DNA of 64,000 nt from Bacteroidales bacterium (GTDB lineage: Bacteria; Bacteroidota; Bacteroidia; Bacteroidales; UBA932): contig JAFPVJ010000017.1 of the NCBI GenBank assembly GCA_017400135.1, positions 1 through 64,000 of the forward strand, in the 5' to 3' direction. Both the position numbers and the translations under genes were made by a program. Positions within the stretch are counted from its first letter, which is position 1; every line of letters begins with the position of its first letter. Positions 44,161 to 53,835 of the stretch are shown in pieces. The notes under the pieces are model-generated. The model did no database searches and had not been told where the DNA came from. It saw only the letters and a program-made list of their open reading frames with translations.

Positions 44161-44646
44161 ATGAAGAGTCGCAGGCTGGAAGCCATCAAGGCCATCGTCG
44201 CAAGGGAGACCGTCCAGAATCAGGATGAGCTCCAGAAACTTCTTGAAGCACAGGGATTTAGCGTAACGCAGGCCACCTTGTCCAGGGACCTGCGCGAGCT
44301 GGGTATCGTCAAGTCGCACGATCCGGAACGGGGCGGATACTGCTATGTGGATTCCCGCAGGGGAAAGATCCTGCCCATTGAGCCGCACCGCAACCGTTTC
44401 ACCGTCGAAACCATCAAAAGCGTAGAGTTCTCCGGCAACCAGGGCGTCATCAAGACCTATCCCGGTTTTGCCGCTGCCGTCGCCTCGGTCATCGACGACA
44501 ATGTCCATGACGGCATCATGGGGACCATCGCAGGTGACGATGTCGTGCTGGTCATCCTGCGTGACCAGGCGGATGTCCGGCAGCTCGTCTCCGAGATATC
44601 CCTGTATATCGGCGGTTTCGCCTCCAAGTTGATTGAAAACAGTTAG
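44161..44646 (+). CDS. argR: arginine repressor
   Basis: 161 aa. The N-terminal winged helix has QDELQKLLEAQGF and TQATLSRDLRELGIVK; the C-terminal oligomerisation domain has GTIAGDDVVLVILRD, where the conserved Asp pair binds arginine. As first gene of the operon it probably represses the whole set when arginine is plentiful. A likely operator is at 44141-44154. Confidence 0.95.
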   Translation: MKSRRLEAIKAIVARETVQNQDELQKLLEAQGFSVTQATLSRDLRELGIVKSHDPERGGYCYVDSRRGKILPIEPHRNRFTVETIKSVEFSGNQGVIKTYPGFAAAVASVIDDNVHDGIMGTIAGDDVVLVILRDQADVRQLVSEISLYIGGFASKLIENS

Positions 44647-44658
44647 TTGTATACACCT

Positions 44659-46401
44659 ATGGAAGAGTTTGTCATTGAAGTGGCGAATGAGAGCCACATT
44701 CACTACATCCCCGAGATCCTGAAGACCATCGAGGACGCTACCAAGGTCCGGGGCACCGGTATCGCGAAACGGAATCCCGAATATGTCAAGAAAAAGATGC
44801 TGGAAGGCAAGGCCATCATCGCGCTCCACGGAGACGATTTCGCCGGCTTCTGCTACATCGAGTCCTGGGACCACGAGCAGTTCGTGGCCAATTCCGGTCT
44901 GATCGTCAAGCCGGAGTACCGGGGCAAGGGGCTGGCGAAACGCATCAAGAAAACGGCCTTCGAACTGTCCAGGAAGCGTTTCCCGAACGCAAAGCTGTTC
45001 GGCCTGACGACGGGCGCCGCCGTGCTGCGGATCAACACCGAGCTCGGCTACGTCCCCGTGACCTTCGACGCGCTGACCAACGACCCCGTGTTCTGGAAGG
45101 GCTGCGAAAGCTGCGTCAACTACGATGTCCTGACCCGCAACAATTTCACCCGCTGTCTCTGTACCGGTATGCTTTACACACCCCCCGCCAAGAAAGTCGT
45201 CGTCGCCTACAGCGGCGGCCTCGACACCTCCTTCGCCATCAAGTACCTCAGCAAGGAGAAAGGATACGAAGTCTATGCGGCCTGCGCCAACACCGGCGGC
45301 TTCTCGCCCGAGCAGCTCAAGACCAACGAGGAGAACGCCTACAAGCTGGGCGCCAAGAAATATGTCACCCTCGACGTCACGAAGGAATATTACGACAAGA
45401 GCCTGCGCTACATGGTCTACGGCAATGTCCTGCGCAACGGGACCTATCCCATCTCCGTTTCCTCGGAGCGTATCTTCCAGGGCATGGCCATCGCGCGCTA
45501 CGCCAAGGAAATCGGCGCCGACGCGATCGCGCACGGCTCCACCGGCGCCGGCAACGACCAGGTGCGTTTCGACATGACCTTCCTCGTGATGGCCCCCGGA
45601 ATGGAAATCATCACCCTGACCCGCGACCTCAACCTTTCGCGCCAGCAGGAGATCGATTATCTCAACGCCAATGGCTTCCCGGCTGACTTCAAGAAGCTCA
45701 AGTATTCCTACAACGTGGGCCTCTGGGGCACTTCGATCTGCGGCGGGGAGATCCTCGACTCGAAGCAGGGCCTGCCCGAGTCCGCCTACCTCAAGCAGGT
45801 GGAGAAGACCGGGACCGAGACCATCGCCCTGACCTTCAGCAAGGGCCAGCTGGTCGCCGTCAATGGTACGCCTTATGACGATCCCGTCGCCGCCATCCAG
45901 AAGGTCGAGTCCATCGCCGCCCCGTACGGCGTCGGCCGTGACATGCACGTGGGCGACACGATCATCGGCATCAAGGGCCGCGTGGGCTTCGAAGCCGCCG
46001 CCCCGATGCTCATCATCGCCGCACACAAGTTCCTGGAGAAATTCACCCTCAGCAAGTGGCAGCAGTACTGGAAAGACCAGGTCGCCAACTGGTACGGCAT
46101 GTTCCTCCACGAGAGCCAGTACCTCGAGCCCGTGATGCGGGACATCGAGGCTATGCTGGAGAGCAGCCAGCGCCACGTCAACGGCACCGTCACGATGCAG
46201 CTGCGGCCCTACGGCTTTGACACGGTCGGCGTGGATTCCCCGGACGACCTGGTGAAGAACAAGCTGGGCGAATACGGCGAAGGCGCCACGGGCTGGACCT
46301 CCGAGGAAGCCAAGGGCTTCATCAAGGTCACGTCCACACCGCTGCGGGCCTATTACCTCAACCACAAGGACGAGGGCGACCAATTGGAGAAGGAGTTATG
46401 A
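44659..46401 (+). CDS. argG: GNAT acetyltransferase fused to argininosuccinate synthase
   Basis: 580 aa from the ATG at 44659. Residues 1-170 are a GNAT domain with the acetyl-CoA loop YRGKGLAK (87-94). Residues from about 178 are a full ArgG with the ATP loop AYSGGLDTS and GSTGAGNDQVRF. ArgG alone is near 400 aa. In related genomes I recall a separate GNAT gene followed by argG; here no stop divides them and the linker is only TPPAKK. An in-frame ATG at 45169 could still give free ArgG. The GNAT may supply acylglutamate for the first step of the pathway (inference), while ArgG joins citrulline and aspartate. Confidence 0.9.
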   Translation: MEEFVIEVANESHIHYIPEILKTIEDATKVRGTGIAKRNPEYVKKKMLEGKAIIALHGDDFAGFCYIESWDHEQFVANSGLIVKPEYRGKGLAKRIKKTAFELSRKRFPNAKLFGLTTGAAVLRINTELGYVPVTFDALTNDPVFWKGCESCVNYDVLTRNNFTRCLCTGMLYTPPAKKVVVAYSGGLDTSFAIKYLSKEKGYEVYAACANTGGFSPEQLKTNEENAYKLGAKKYVTLDVTKEYYDKSLRYMVYGNVLRNGTYPISVSSERIFQGMAIARYAKEIGADAIAHGSTGAGNDQVRFDMTFLVMAPGMEIITLTRDLNLSRQQEIDYLNANGFPADFKKLKYSYNVGLWGTSICGGEILDSKQGLPESAYLKQVEKTGTETIALTFSKGQLVAVNGTPYDDPVAAIQKVESIAAPYGVGRDMHVGDTIIGIKGRVGFEAAAPMLIIAAHKFLEKFTLSKWQQYWKDQVANWYGMFLHESQYLEPVMRDIEAMLESSQRHVNGTVTMQLRPYGFDTVGVDSPDDLVKNKLGEYGEGATGWTSEEAKGFIKVTSTPLRAYYLNHKDEGDQLEKEL

Positions 46402-47360
46402 TCCGGGTCGGCATCATCGGGGGAGCGGGGTACACGGCAGGCGAACTGTTGCGTATCCTGCTGAACCATCCCCAGGCGGAGATCGCCTTCGTGCAGTCTT
46501 CCAGCAACGCCGGCAACCCGCTCTGGGCGGTGCATTCCGGCCTGTACGGGGACACGGACCTGCATTTCTGCGCGGACGCGGACCTGTCCTCGGCCGACGT
46601 GGTTTTCCTCTGTTCCGGACACGGGAAGAGCAGCGCCTTCTGGGCGGAGCACCCGAGGCCGGGAGGGCTGAAGGTGGTCGACCTGGCCCAGGACTACCGG
46701 GACGAACACGACGGCTATGTCTATGGCTTGCCGGAGTGGCAGAAGGACAAGATCGCCGGGGCTGACCTGGTGGCCAATCCGGGCTGTTTCGCCACGGCAA
46801 TCCAGTTGGCGCTGCTGCCGCTGGCTGCTGCGGGTCTGTTGCCGGCCGAGGTCGGCGTGACGGCGATCACCGGTTCCACCGGGGCCGGCGTGAAGCCGGG
46901 CGTGACGACGCATTTCAGCTGGCGCAACAACAATCTCTCTGTCTATAAGGCATTTACGCACCAGCATCTGCTGGAGATCCACCGCAGCTTGAACCTCCTT
47001 CAGCCGGGTTTCGGGGACTCGGTCCGCTTCGTTCCCGTCCGGGGCGATTTCGCCCGCGGGATTTTGGCGGCGGTGACCGTGGCCTGCCCGCTGTCGGCAG
47101 AAGAGGCGACGGCATTGTATCAGGATTATTACAAGGACGCGGCGTTCACCTTCGTCTTCCCGGGCGCGGTCGACCTCAAGCAGGTCGTCAACATCAACAA
47201 GTGCCTGCTTTCGCTGGAGGCGCAGGACGGCACGCTGCTGGTCACGTCCGTGATCGACAATCTGTTGAAGGGCGCCTCCGGACAGGCGGTGCAGAATATG
47301 AATCTTATGTTTGGGCTTCCCGAGAAGACCGGACTGCAATTGAAGGCTTCGGCCTTTTAG
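46398..47360 (+). CDS. argC: N-acetyl-gamma-glutamyl-phosphate reductase
   Basis: 320 aa. NADP-binding GGAGYTAGELLRIL at the N-terminus and the catalytic Cys in ANPGCFATA. It reduces acylglutamyl phosphate to the semialdehyde, third step of arginine synthesis. The ATG overlaps the preceding stop by 4 bases. It may act on N-succinyl rather than N-acetyl intermediates, as reported for Bacteroides. Confidence 0.94.
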   Translation: MIRVGIIGGAGYTAGELLRILLNHPQAEIAFVQSSSNAGNPLWAVHSGLYGDTDLHFCADADLSSADVVFLCSGHGKSSAFWAEHPRPGGLKVVDLAQDYRDEHDGYVYGLPEWQKDKIAGADLVANPGCFATAIQLALLPLAAAGLLPAEVGVTAITGSTGAGVKPGVTTHFSWRNNNLSVYKAFTHQHLLEIHRSLNLLQPGFGDSVRFVPVRGDFARGILAAVTVACPLSAEEATALYQDYYKDAAFTFVFPGAVDLKQVVNINKCLLSLEAQDGTLLVTSVIDNLLKGASGQAVQNMNLMFGLPEKTGLQLKASAF

Positions 47361-47363
47361 GAT

Positions 47364-48485
47364 ATGGAACTGTTTGACGTTTATTCGCTTTTTGACGTCG
47401 TCCCGGTGCGGGCGCAAGGCTGCAAGGTCTGGGACGACAAGGGCACGGAATACCTGGACCTGTACGGCGGCCATGCCGTGATTTCCGTGGGGCATTGCCA
47501 TCCGCATTACGTGGCGGCCCTCAAGGCCCAGCTGGACAAGATCGGCTTCTATTCCAACAGCGTCGTGAATCCGCTGCAGGCGGAGCTCGCGCACCGGCTG
47601 GGGAAGGCCTCCGGCTATGAAGATTATTCGCTGTTTCTGGACAACAGCGGCGCGGAATCCAATGAGAACGCCCTCAAGCTGGCGTCCTTCCACACCGGCA
47701 AGGACCGCGTGATCGCATTCAAGCGCAGTTTCCACGGGCGTACCTCGGGCGCCGTGGCGGTAACCGACAATCCCAAGATCGTTTCGCCCTTCAACGCCGT
47801 CCACAAGGTTACTTTCTGCGAACTGGAGGACGCCGCGGGCGTCGAGGCCCAACTGCGAAAGGGCGACGTGTCGGCCGTCATCATCGAGGGCATCCAGGGC
47901 TGCGGGGGCATCCATGTCCCTTCCGACGGTTTCCTGCAGGCGCTGGAGTCGCTCTGCGCCAAATACGGCGCGTGCCTGGTCCTGGACGAGGTCCAGAGCG
48001 GCTATGGCCGCAGCGGGCATTTCTTCGCGCACCAGTGGGCGAACATCCGCCCCGACATCATCACGATGGGCAAGGGCATCGCCAACGGATTCCCCTGCGG
48101 GGGCATCCTGATCGCGCCGAAATTCCAGGCGGTCAAGGGCATGCTGGGCACGACCTTCGGAGGTAATTACCTCGCCTGCACCGGGGCGCTCGCCGTGCTG
48201 GATATCATTGAAAGTGAGAGCCTTATCATGAATGCCTGGCAGGTGGGCGAATACCTGAAGGGCGCCATTCCCGCTTCGCCGCGCATCAAGGAAGTCCGCG
48301 GCCGGGGCCTGATGATCGGCATCGAATTCAACGAGGACGTCGCGCCGATCCGGAAGCAGTTGCTGTATGAGAAGCACATCTTCACCGGGGTCGCGGGCTC
48401 GAATATGATACGTCTGCTCGCGCCGTTGTGCCTGAAGATGGAGGAGGCTTCCTATTTTGTGGATACTTTGAAAGAGATTTTATGA
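47364..48485 (+). CDS. argD: acetylornithine/succinylornithine aminotransferase
   Basis: 373 aa, class III aminotransferase. PLP Lys in TMGKGIANG, cofactor Asp in LVLDEVQSG, and SGAESNENALKLA. It converts the acylglutamate semialdehyde to acylornithine. Spacing to argC is 3 bases and the stop overlaps the next ATG. Confidence 0.93.
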   Translation: MELFDVYSLFDVVPVRAQGCKVWDDKGTEYLDLYGGHAVISVGHCHPHYVAALKAQLDKIGFYSNSVVNPLQAELAHRLGKASGYEDYSLFLDNSGAESNENALKLASFHTGKDRVIAFKRSFHGRTSGAVAVTDNPKIVSPFNAVHKVTFCELEDAAGVEAQLRKGDVSAVIIEGIQGCGGIHVPSDGFLQALESLCAKYGACLVLDEVQSGYGRSGHFFAHQWANIRPDIITMGKGIANGFPCGGILIAPKFQAVKGMLGTTFGGNYLACTGALAVLDIIESESLIMNAWQVGEYLKGAIPASPRIKEVRGRGLMIGIEFNEDVAPIRKQLLYEKHIFTGVAGSNMIRLLAPLCLKMEEASYFVDTLKEIL

Positions 48486-49444
48486 GGACATTTTTTCACG
48501 TACAAGATATCGGCGACCTGAATGCCGCCTTGGCTGAGGCCCGGCAGGTCAAGGCCACGCCGCTGGCCTGGAAGGCGCTGGGGGAGGACAAGACCATCAT
48601 GCTGGTCTTCTTCAACAGCAGCTTGCGCACGCGCCTGAGCAGCCAGAAGGCGGCGCTCAATCTCGGCATGCACCCGATCGTGCTGAACGTCGGGGCGGAC
48701 AGCTGGAAGTTGGAGACTGAGCTGGGCGTCGTGATGGACGGCGACAAGTCGGAGCACCTGCGCGAAGCCATTCCCGTGATCGGGAGTTATTGCGACCTGA
48801 TCGGCGTGCGCTCCTTCGCGGGGCTTCAGGACAGGGAATTTGATTATGCGGAAACCATTCTGCGTCAGTTCATTGACTATTCCGGGAAACCGGTGATCAG
48901 CCTGGAGTCGGCGACCGTGCATCCCTGCCAGGCCTTCGCGGACTTGATCACGATCGAGGAGTACAAAACGGTCAAGCGCCCGAAAGTAGTGATGACCTGG
49001 GCGCCCCATCCGCGCTCGCTGCCGCAGGCCGTGCCCAATTCCTTTGCGGAATGGATGAACGCCGCGGACGTAGATTTCGTAATCACGCATCCTCACGGCT
49101 ATGAGTTGGATCCCAAGTTCGTGGGGCCGGCCAAGGTAGAATATGACCAGATGAAGGCCCTGGAAGGCGCCGATTTCGTGTATGCGAAGAACTGGAGCTG
49201 CCCGGGCGTGACCTGTCCGGCCGACTACGGCAAGATCTTGAGCAAGGATATGTCCTGGGTCGTGGACGAGGCGCACATGGCGGTGACGAACAACGCATAC
49301 TTCATGCATTGCCTGCCGGTCCGGCGCAACATGATCGTGTCCGACGCCGTGATCGATTCGCCCCGGAGCATCGTGATTCCGGAGGCGGCCAACCGGGTCG
49401 TTTCGGCCCAGGTGGTGATGAAGCGGATGCTGGAGTCTTTGTAG
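48482..49444 (+). CDS. argF': N-acyl-L-ornithine carbamoyltransferase (ArgF' type)
   Basis: 320 aa from the ATG at 48482 that overlaps the argD stop. The carbamoyl-phosphate loop is SLRTRLSSQKA rather than the STRTR of normal OTCase, with HPCQ and HCLPVRR further on; these mark the AOTC/SOTC group. The product would be acylcitrulline, so deacylation comes after carbamoylation, which agrees with argE later in the operon. Bacteroides fragilis uses N-succinylornithine and Xanthomonas N-acetylornithine; I cannot tell which applies here. Confidence 0.9.
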   Translation: MRTFFHVQDIGDLNAALAEARQVKATPLAWKALGEDKTIMLVFFNSSLRTRLSSQKAALNLGMHPIVLNVGADSWKLETELGVVMDGDKSEHLREAIPVIGSYCDLIGVRSFAGLQDREFDYAETILRQFIDYSGKPVISLESATVHPCQAFADLITIEEYKTVKRPKVVMTWAPHPRSLPQAVPNSFAEWMNAADVDFVITHPHGYELDPKFVGPAKVEYDQMKALEGADFVYAKNWSCPGVTCPADYGKILSKDMSWVVDEAHMAVTNNAYFMHCLPVRRNMIVSDAVIDSPRSIVIPEAANRVVSAQVVMKRMLESL

Positions 49445-49467
49445 AAGTCATTTGAAAGAATCGCTTG

Positions 49468-50244
49468 ATGGATAAGGAGTTGCTGCAAGTTGTCAAGGTG
49501 GGCGGCGCGGTGGTCGAGGACCCGGCGTCGCTGTCTGCCTTGCTCGCTTCCTTTGCCGCGATGCCGGGCCTGAAGGTCCTGGTGCACGGCGGAGGCCGGG
49601 CGGCGACGCGGGTGGCCGAGGCGCTGGGGATCGAGTCCCGGATGGTCGGCGGCCGGCGGGTGACGGACGAGAAGACCCTGGAGGTCGTGACGATGGTGTA
49701 CGGCGGACTGGTCAACAAGCGCATCGTGGCCGGCCTGCAGGCGCTGGGCGTCAACGCCCTGGGCCTGACGGGCGCGGACCTGGGCTATATGCTTTCCGAC
49801 AAGCGCCCGGTCGGGGAGGTGGATTACGGCTGGGTCGGGGATGTCCGGAAGGTGGATGTCTCGGTGCTAGCGGACCTGATTGCCAAGGGTGTCGTGCCGG
49901 TGCTGGCGCCGCTGACTTACGACGGCGTGGGGCATTTGCTGAATACGAATGCGGATACGATCGCTTCCGAGGCCGCCAAGGCGCTGGCCGCATGTTTCGA
50001 CGTGACGCTGGTGTATTGTTTCGAGAAACAGGGCGTGCTGGCGGATCCCGCCGATGAGGAGAGTGTGATTCCGCTGATTTCCCGCGAATCGTATGGCTCG
50101 CTGGTGGATTCCGGCGTGGTTTCCGGGGGCATGCTGCCGAAGTTGGACAATGCTTTCGGGGCATTGTCGGCGGGCGTTTCAGAGGTGGTGATCACACGCG
50201 CTGATGCACTGGGTACAGATGCCGGGACTGTCGTTCGCTTGTAA
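49468..50244 (+). CDS. argB: acetylglutamate kinase
   Basis: 258 aa, amino acid kinase fold. KVGGAVV at the N-terminus, VLVHGGGRAA as the glycine-rich loop, and the N-acylglutamate-binding NTNADTIASEAA. It phosphorylates acylglutamate, the second step. It lacks the N-terminal helix that makes some ArgB proteins hexameric and arginine-inhibited, so control is probably by ArgR. Confidence 0.94.
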   Translation: MDKELLQVVKVGGAVVEDPASLSALLASFAAMPGLKVLVHGGGRAATRVAEALGIESRMVGGRRVTDEKTLEVVTMVYGGLVNKRIVAGLQALGVNALGLTGADLGYMLSDKRPVGEVDYGWVGDVRKVDVSVLADLIAKGVVPVLAPLTYDGVGHLLNTNADTIASEAAKALAACFDVTLVYCFEKQGVLADPADEESVIPLISRESYGSLVDSGVVSGGMLPKLDNAFGALSAGVSEVVITRADALGTDAGTVVRL

Positions 50245-50263
50245 TTGTGTTTGAATTGTTTGG

Positions 50264-51346
50264 ATGATTGCATTTGAATCCTATATTGAACTGCTTTCGC
50301 AGCTGATTGCGGTGCCTTCTTTCAGTCGGGAGGAGGGACCGGCCTGCGATGTGCTGGAGGCTTGGATGACCGCACAGGGCGTGGATAACTATGGATCCCA
50401 ATATCCACTTCGCCGGGTAGGCAACAACCTGATCCTGGAGGAGAAAGGGCGGGGCGACGGGCGGCCGGTGTTGCTGCTGAACGCGCACATCGATACGGTG
50501 CGGCCGGCTGCGAGTTATACGCGCGATCCCTTCAAGGCTTCTTTGGAAGGGGACTGCCTGTATGGGCTGGGCTCCAATGACGACGGGGGCTCGCTGGTTG
50601 CGTTGCTCGCCGCTTATTTGGAACTGGTGCAGAAGCCACAGCCCTACCGTCTGATCTATACCGCGACGGCGGCGGAGGAGGTTTGCGGCCGCGAGGGGAT
50701 GGACGAGGTCCTGCCTTTGCTGGGGCCTGTCACTCTGGGCATCATCGGCGAACCGACGAAGATGCAGATGGCGGTCGCCGAACGGGGCCTGATGGTCCTG
50801 GATTGCGTGGCGCACGGCAAGAGCGGCCACGCGGCGCGGGGAGAGGGCGTGAATGCGATCTACGGGGCGCTGCCGGCGATCGAGTGGTTCCGCTCGTACG
50901 TTTTTCCGAAGGTGTCGCCCTGGCTGGGGCCGGTGGGGATGAATGTGACGATGGTCCAGGCGGGGACGCAGCACAATGTGGTGCCGGACGCCTGTTCCTT
51001 CGTAGTGGACGTGCGGCCGAACGGGATGTACGCCAATGAGGAGCTGCTCGCGCTGATCCAGGCTGCGCTGCCTTCGATCGAGATCCGGGCCCGGTCCACA
51101 CGGCTGGGGAGTTCGCATCTGCCGGAGGGTCATGCGGTGGTTTCCCGTGGGTTGTCGCTGGGGTTGAGCGCCTTCGGCTCGCCGACCTGCAGCAACCAGA
51201 CGCTGTGCCCGTTCCCGACGCTGAAGATCGGGCCGGGGGATTCCGCGCGCTCGCACACGGCGGACGAATTCATCCTTTTGTCGGAGATCCGGCGGGGCAT
51301 CGACGTTTACGTCGCGCTGCTTGACGGATTGGTCATTAATCCGTAA
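50264..51346 (+). CDS. argE: acetylornithine deacetylase-like M20 peptidase
   Basis: 360 aa. M20 metal ligands: H and D in NAHIDTV, D in GSNDDGGS, E-E in TAAEEVCG, and the dimerisation domain in the middle. In this operon it would remove the acyl group from acylcitrulline (or acylornithine). The ATG at 50264 follows argB by 19 bases. Confidence 0.9.
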   Translation: MIAFESYIELLSQLIAVPSFSREEGPACDVLEAWMTAQGVDNYGSQYPLRRVGNNLILEEKGRGDGRPVLLLNAHIDTVRPAASYTRDPFKASLEGDCLYGLGSNDDGGSLVALLAAYLELVQKPQPYRLIYTATAAEEVCGREGMDEVLPLLGPVTLGIIGEPTKMQMAVAERGLMVLDCVAHGKSGHAARGEGVNAIYGALPAIEWFRSYVFPKVSPWLGPVGMNVTMVQAGTQHNVVPDACSFVVDVRPNGMYANEELLALIQAALPSIEIRARSTRLGSSHLPEGHAVVSRGLSLGLSAFGSPTCSNQTLCPFPTLKIGPGDSARSHTADEFILLSEIRRGIDVYVALLDGLVINP

Positions 51347-51375
51347 TTTTGAAGAAACCTATTGTTCTGTCATTT

Positions 51376-52314
51376 ATGAAACGATTATTCCTGTTTGTCG
51401 CCCTGGCGCTCGTCGCCGCTTCGGCGCTTTCTTCCTGCGGATGTCGCGCGCCCAAGCCCAAGGCCGACCACCTGATTTTCATCGCCCTAGACGGCTGGGC
51501 AACGCAGAGCTTCAAGGACAGCATGGACCGGATGCCCACGGTCCAGGCGCTGATGGCCGACGGATGCTATACGCTGCACAAGCGCTCGACCATGCCTTCT
51601 TCGTCGGCGACGAACTGGGCCACGCTCTTCATGGGCGTCCCGCCGGAGATGCATGGCTACAACGCTTGGAATTCCAAGGTGCCGGTGATCGAGCCGTATG
51701 CGATGGGGCCGAACGGGATGCCGGTGACGGTTTATACCTTGCTTTCCCAGCAGCGGCCGGATGCCGAGTCCGCTTGTATCTTCAATTGGGATGGCATAGG
51801 CTATGTCGTTGACAGTGCGGCGGTTGGTTACTGTCTTTACGATCCGGGCTATCACGACAAGAGTGATACGACCTATTGCGTCGCGGGCTACACGGAGCGG
51901 AGTGCGTTGCCGTATCTTCGCGAGCACAAGCCGGTGTTTTTCACCTTCTACATCGGCGATGTCGATGAGGTGGGACACCGCTGCGGCTGGGAGTCGGCGG
52001 GGTATCAGCAGTGCCTGGAAGAGGCGGATGCGGCGATTGCGGCCGTCATTGAGGTCTTGAAGGAGCAGGGCATGTATGACAATGCGATACTCGTGGTGTC
52101 TTCGGATCACGGTGGCGTGGGCCGCAAGCACGGGGGCATGACGCTGGAGGAGATGGAGACGCCGTTCGTGATTTGCGGCAAGGGCATTGCGCACAAGGGC
52201 GAGATTTCCGATTTCATGATGCAGTATGATGTGGCGGCGACCTTTGCCAAGGCGCTGGGACTGCAGGTCCCTTCGGAGTGGCGGGGCCGGGCGCTTCCGG
52301 TGTTTGAGAAATAG
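51376..52314 (+). CDS. alkaline-phosphatase-superfamily lipoprotein
   Basis: 312 aa from the ATG at 51376, with signal peptide and lipobox (LSSC). It resembles type I phosphodiesterase/nucleotide pyrophosphatases: metal Asp in FIALDGW, a Ser/Thr nucleophile region TMPSSSATNW, then DVDEVGH and SSDHGG as further metal ligands. Located in the envelope, its substrate is unknown. It lies between argE and argH, 7 bases before argH, though an envelope phosphatase has no known part in arginine synthesis. Confidence 0.85.
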   Translation: MKRLFLFVALALVAASALSSCGCRAPKPKADHLIFIALDGWATQSFKDSMDRMPTVQALMADGCYTLHKRSTMPSSSATNWATLFMGVPPEMHGYNAWNSKVPVIEPYAMGPNGMPVTVYTLLSQQRPDAESACIFNWDGIGYVVDSAAVGYCLYDPGYHDKSDTTYCVAGYTERSALPYLREHKPVFFTFYIGDVDEVGHRCGWESAGYQQCLEEADAAIAAVIEVLKEQGMYDNAILVVSSDHGGVGRKHGGMTLEEMETPFVICGKGIAHKGEISDFMMQYDVAATFAKALGLQVPSEWRGRALPVFEK

Positions 52315-52321
52315 CACATAT

Positions 52322-53659
52322 ATGGCTGATAAACTGTGGGATAAAGGCTTCTCGCTGGATAGCAGGATCGAGAAGTTTACGGTGGGGCAGGATCGCGTCC
52401 TGGACCTGGCCCTTGCGCCGTACGACGTCCTGGGGACGATGGCGCATATCACGATGCTCGCTTCGCGGGGGCTGCTGGGGGCCGATGAGTTGCCTTTGCT
52501 GCTGGCGGAGTTGAAGGAGATTTATGCCTCGGCGGTCGCGGGTTCGTTCGTGATCGAGGAGGGCGTGGAGGATGTTCATTCACAGGTGGAGCTGATGCTG
52601 ACGCGGGGGCTCGGGGACCTGGGCAAGAAGGTGCACACGGGGCGTTCGCGCAACGACCAGGTGCTGGTGGACCTGAAGCTGTTTTCGCGGGCGGAGTTGG
52701 AGAAGACGGTTTTGCGGGTGGAGGCGCTGTTCGAGGTGCTGCAGGCGCAGAGCGAGAAGTATAAGGATGTCTTGATGCCGGGCTACACGCATCTGCAGGT
52801 GGCGATGCCTTCGTCTTTCGGGCTTTGGTTCGGGGCGTATGCGGAGTCTTTGGCGGACGATCTGAGCGTGCTGAAGGCGGCTTGGGATGTGACGAACCAG
52901 AATCCGCTGGGGTCGGCGGCCGGTTATGGGTCTTCGGCGCCGCTGGACCGGACGTTGACGACACGGCTGCTGGGTTTCGATGACTTGGATTACAATGTGG
53001 TGTACGCCCAGATGGGGCGGGGGAAGACGGAGCGGCTGATCGCTTTTGCGCTGTCTTCCGTGGCGGAGACGCTGGGTCGTTTCGCGGCGGATTGCTGCTT
53101 GTTCAACAGCCAGAATTTCGCTTTCGTGAAGTTGCCGGATGCGATGACCACGGGCTCGAGCATCATGCCGCATAAGAAGAATCCGGATGTGTTCGAGTTG
53201 ATCCGGGCGCGTTGCAACAAGATCTGCGGGGCGCCGGAGTCGATTCGCTTGCTGACGACGAATCTGCCGTCGGGGTATTTCCGGGATATGCAGGTGATCA
53301 AGGAGGTTTTCCTGCCGTTGTTTGACGAGTTGGGGGATTGTCTGGAGATTGCTGCGTATGCAGTGGGTGCGATGACGGTTTCCGAGGATCTGATGTCGGA
53401 TCCGCGGTATGCGCTGGCATTCAGCGTGGAGGAGGTCAACGACCGGGTCTCGAAGGGTGTCCCGTTCCGGGATGCGTACAAGGCGGTGGGGCAGGAGATT
53501 CAGGCAGGGTCGTTTGTCTTTAACGGCACGCTGCACCACACGCACGAAGGCTCGATCGGCAACCTCTGCAACGACCGCATCGCCGCGAAGTTCGCCCGCG
53601 TGCTATCTTCTTTCACTTTCGACCGCGTCCACGCAGCGGTCTCGGCGCTGCTGGCGTAG
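52322..53659 (+). CDS. argH: argininosuccinate lyase
   Basis: 445 aa from the ATG at 52322. The fumarase/aspartase signature GSSIMPHKKNPD contains the catalytic Ser; HTGRSRNDQV and TPGYTHLQ-like MPGYTHLQVAMP bind substrate. It splits argininosuccinate into arginine and fumarate, the last step. Last gene of the operon; no clear terminator follows before element D. Confidence 0.95.
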   Translation: MADKLWDKGFSLDSRIEKFTVGQDRVLDLALAPYDVLGTMAHITMLASRGLLGADELPLLLAELKEIYASAVAGSFVIEEGVEDVHSQVELMLTRGLGDLGKKVHTGRSRNDQVLVDLKLFSRAELEKTVLRVEALFEVLQAQSEKYKDVLMPGYTHLQVAMPSSFGLWFGAYAESLADDLSVLKAAWDVTNQNPLGSAAGYGSSAPLDRTLTTRLLGFDDLDYNVVYAQMGRGKTERLIAFALSSVAETLGRFAADCCLFNSQNFAFVKLPDAMTTGSSIMPHKKNPDVFELIRARCNKICGAPESIRLLTTNLPSGYFRDMQVIKEVFLPLFDELGDCLEIAAYAVGAMTVSEDLMSDPRYALAFSVEEVNDRVSKGVPFRDAYKAVGQEIQAGSFVFNGTLHHTHEGSIGNLCNDRIAAKFARVLSSFTFDRVHAAVSALLA

Positions 53660-53835
53660 TTTCCTCCCGCCTTTGCGCCTCTCTGCAAGAAATAACTTTT
53701 TCCACCGGGCCCCGTCCCCCTTCCCGTGCCCGGGGGTGGGCACGTCCGCGCCAACGGGGTACCGCCCCCTCCGGGCGTGAACGTCCGCTCATCCTTCGAG
53801 AACCCCGCGCTTCCACCTCCTCCCGCCTTGGCTCG
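53660..53835 (-). repeat. GC-rich element D, related to element A
   Basis: Read on the minus strand, 53704-53744 aligns with 6615-6654 of element A: CACGGGAAG, then GGGGGACGGGGCCCG, with a stem GTGCCC/GGGCAC in place of GTGGCC/GGCCAC of A. The bases change in pairs, so the hairpin is kept. Similarity continues for about 50 bases to CGGGAGG. The perfect 26-base ends of A are not found here, so this copy is degraded or truncated. A direct repeat CTCCCGCCTT lies at both ends of the block. Confidence 0.55.

Noticed and set aside
53660-53835. Terminator of the arginine operon
   Set aside because: Hairpins are present but no T-run follows on the plus strand; the block matches element A instead.
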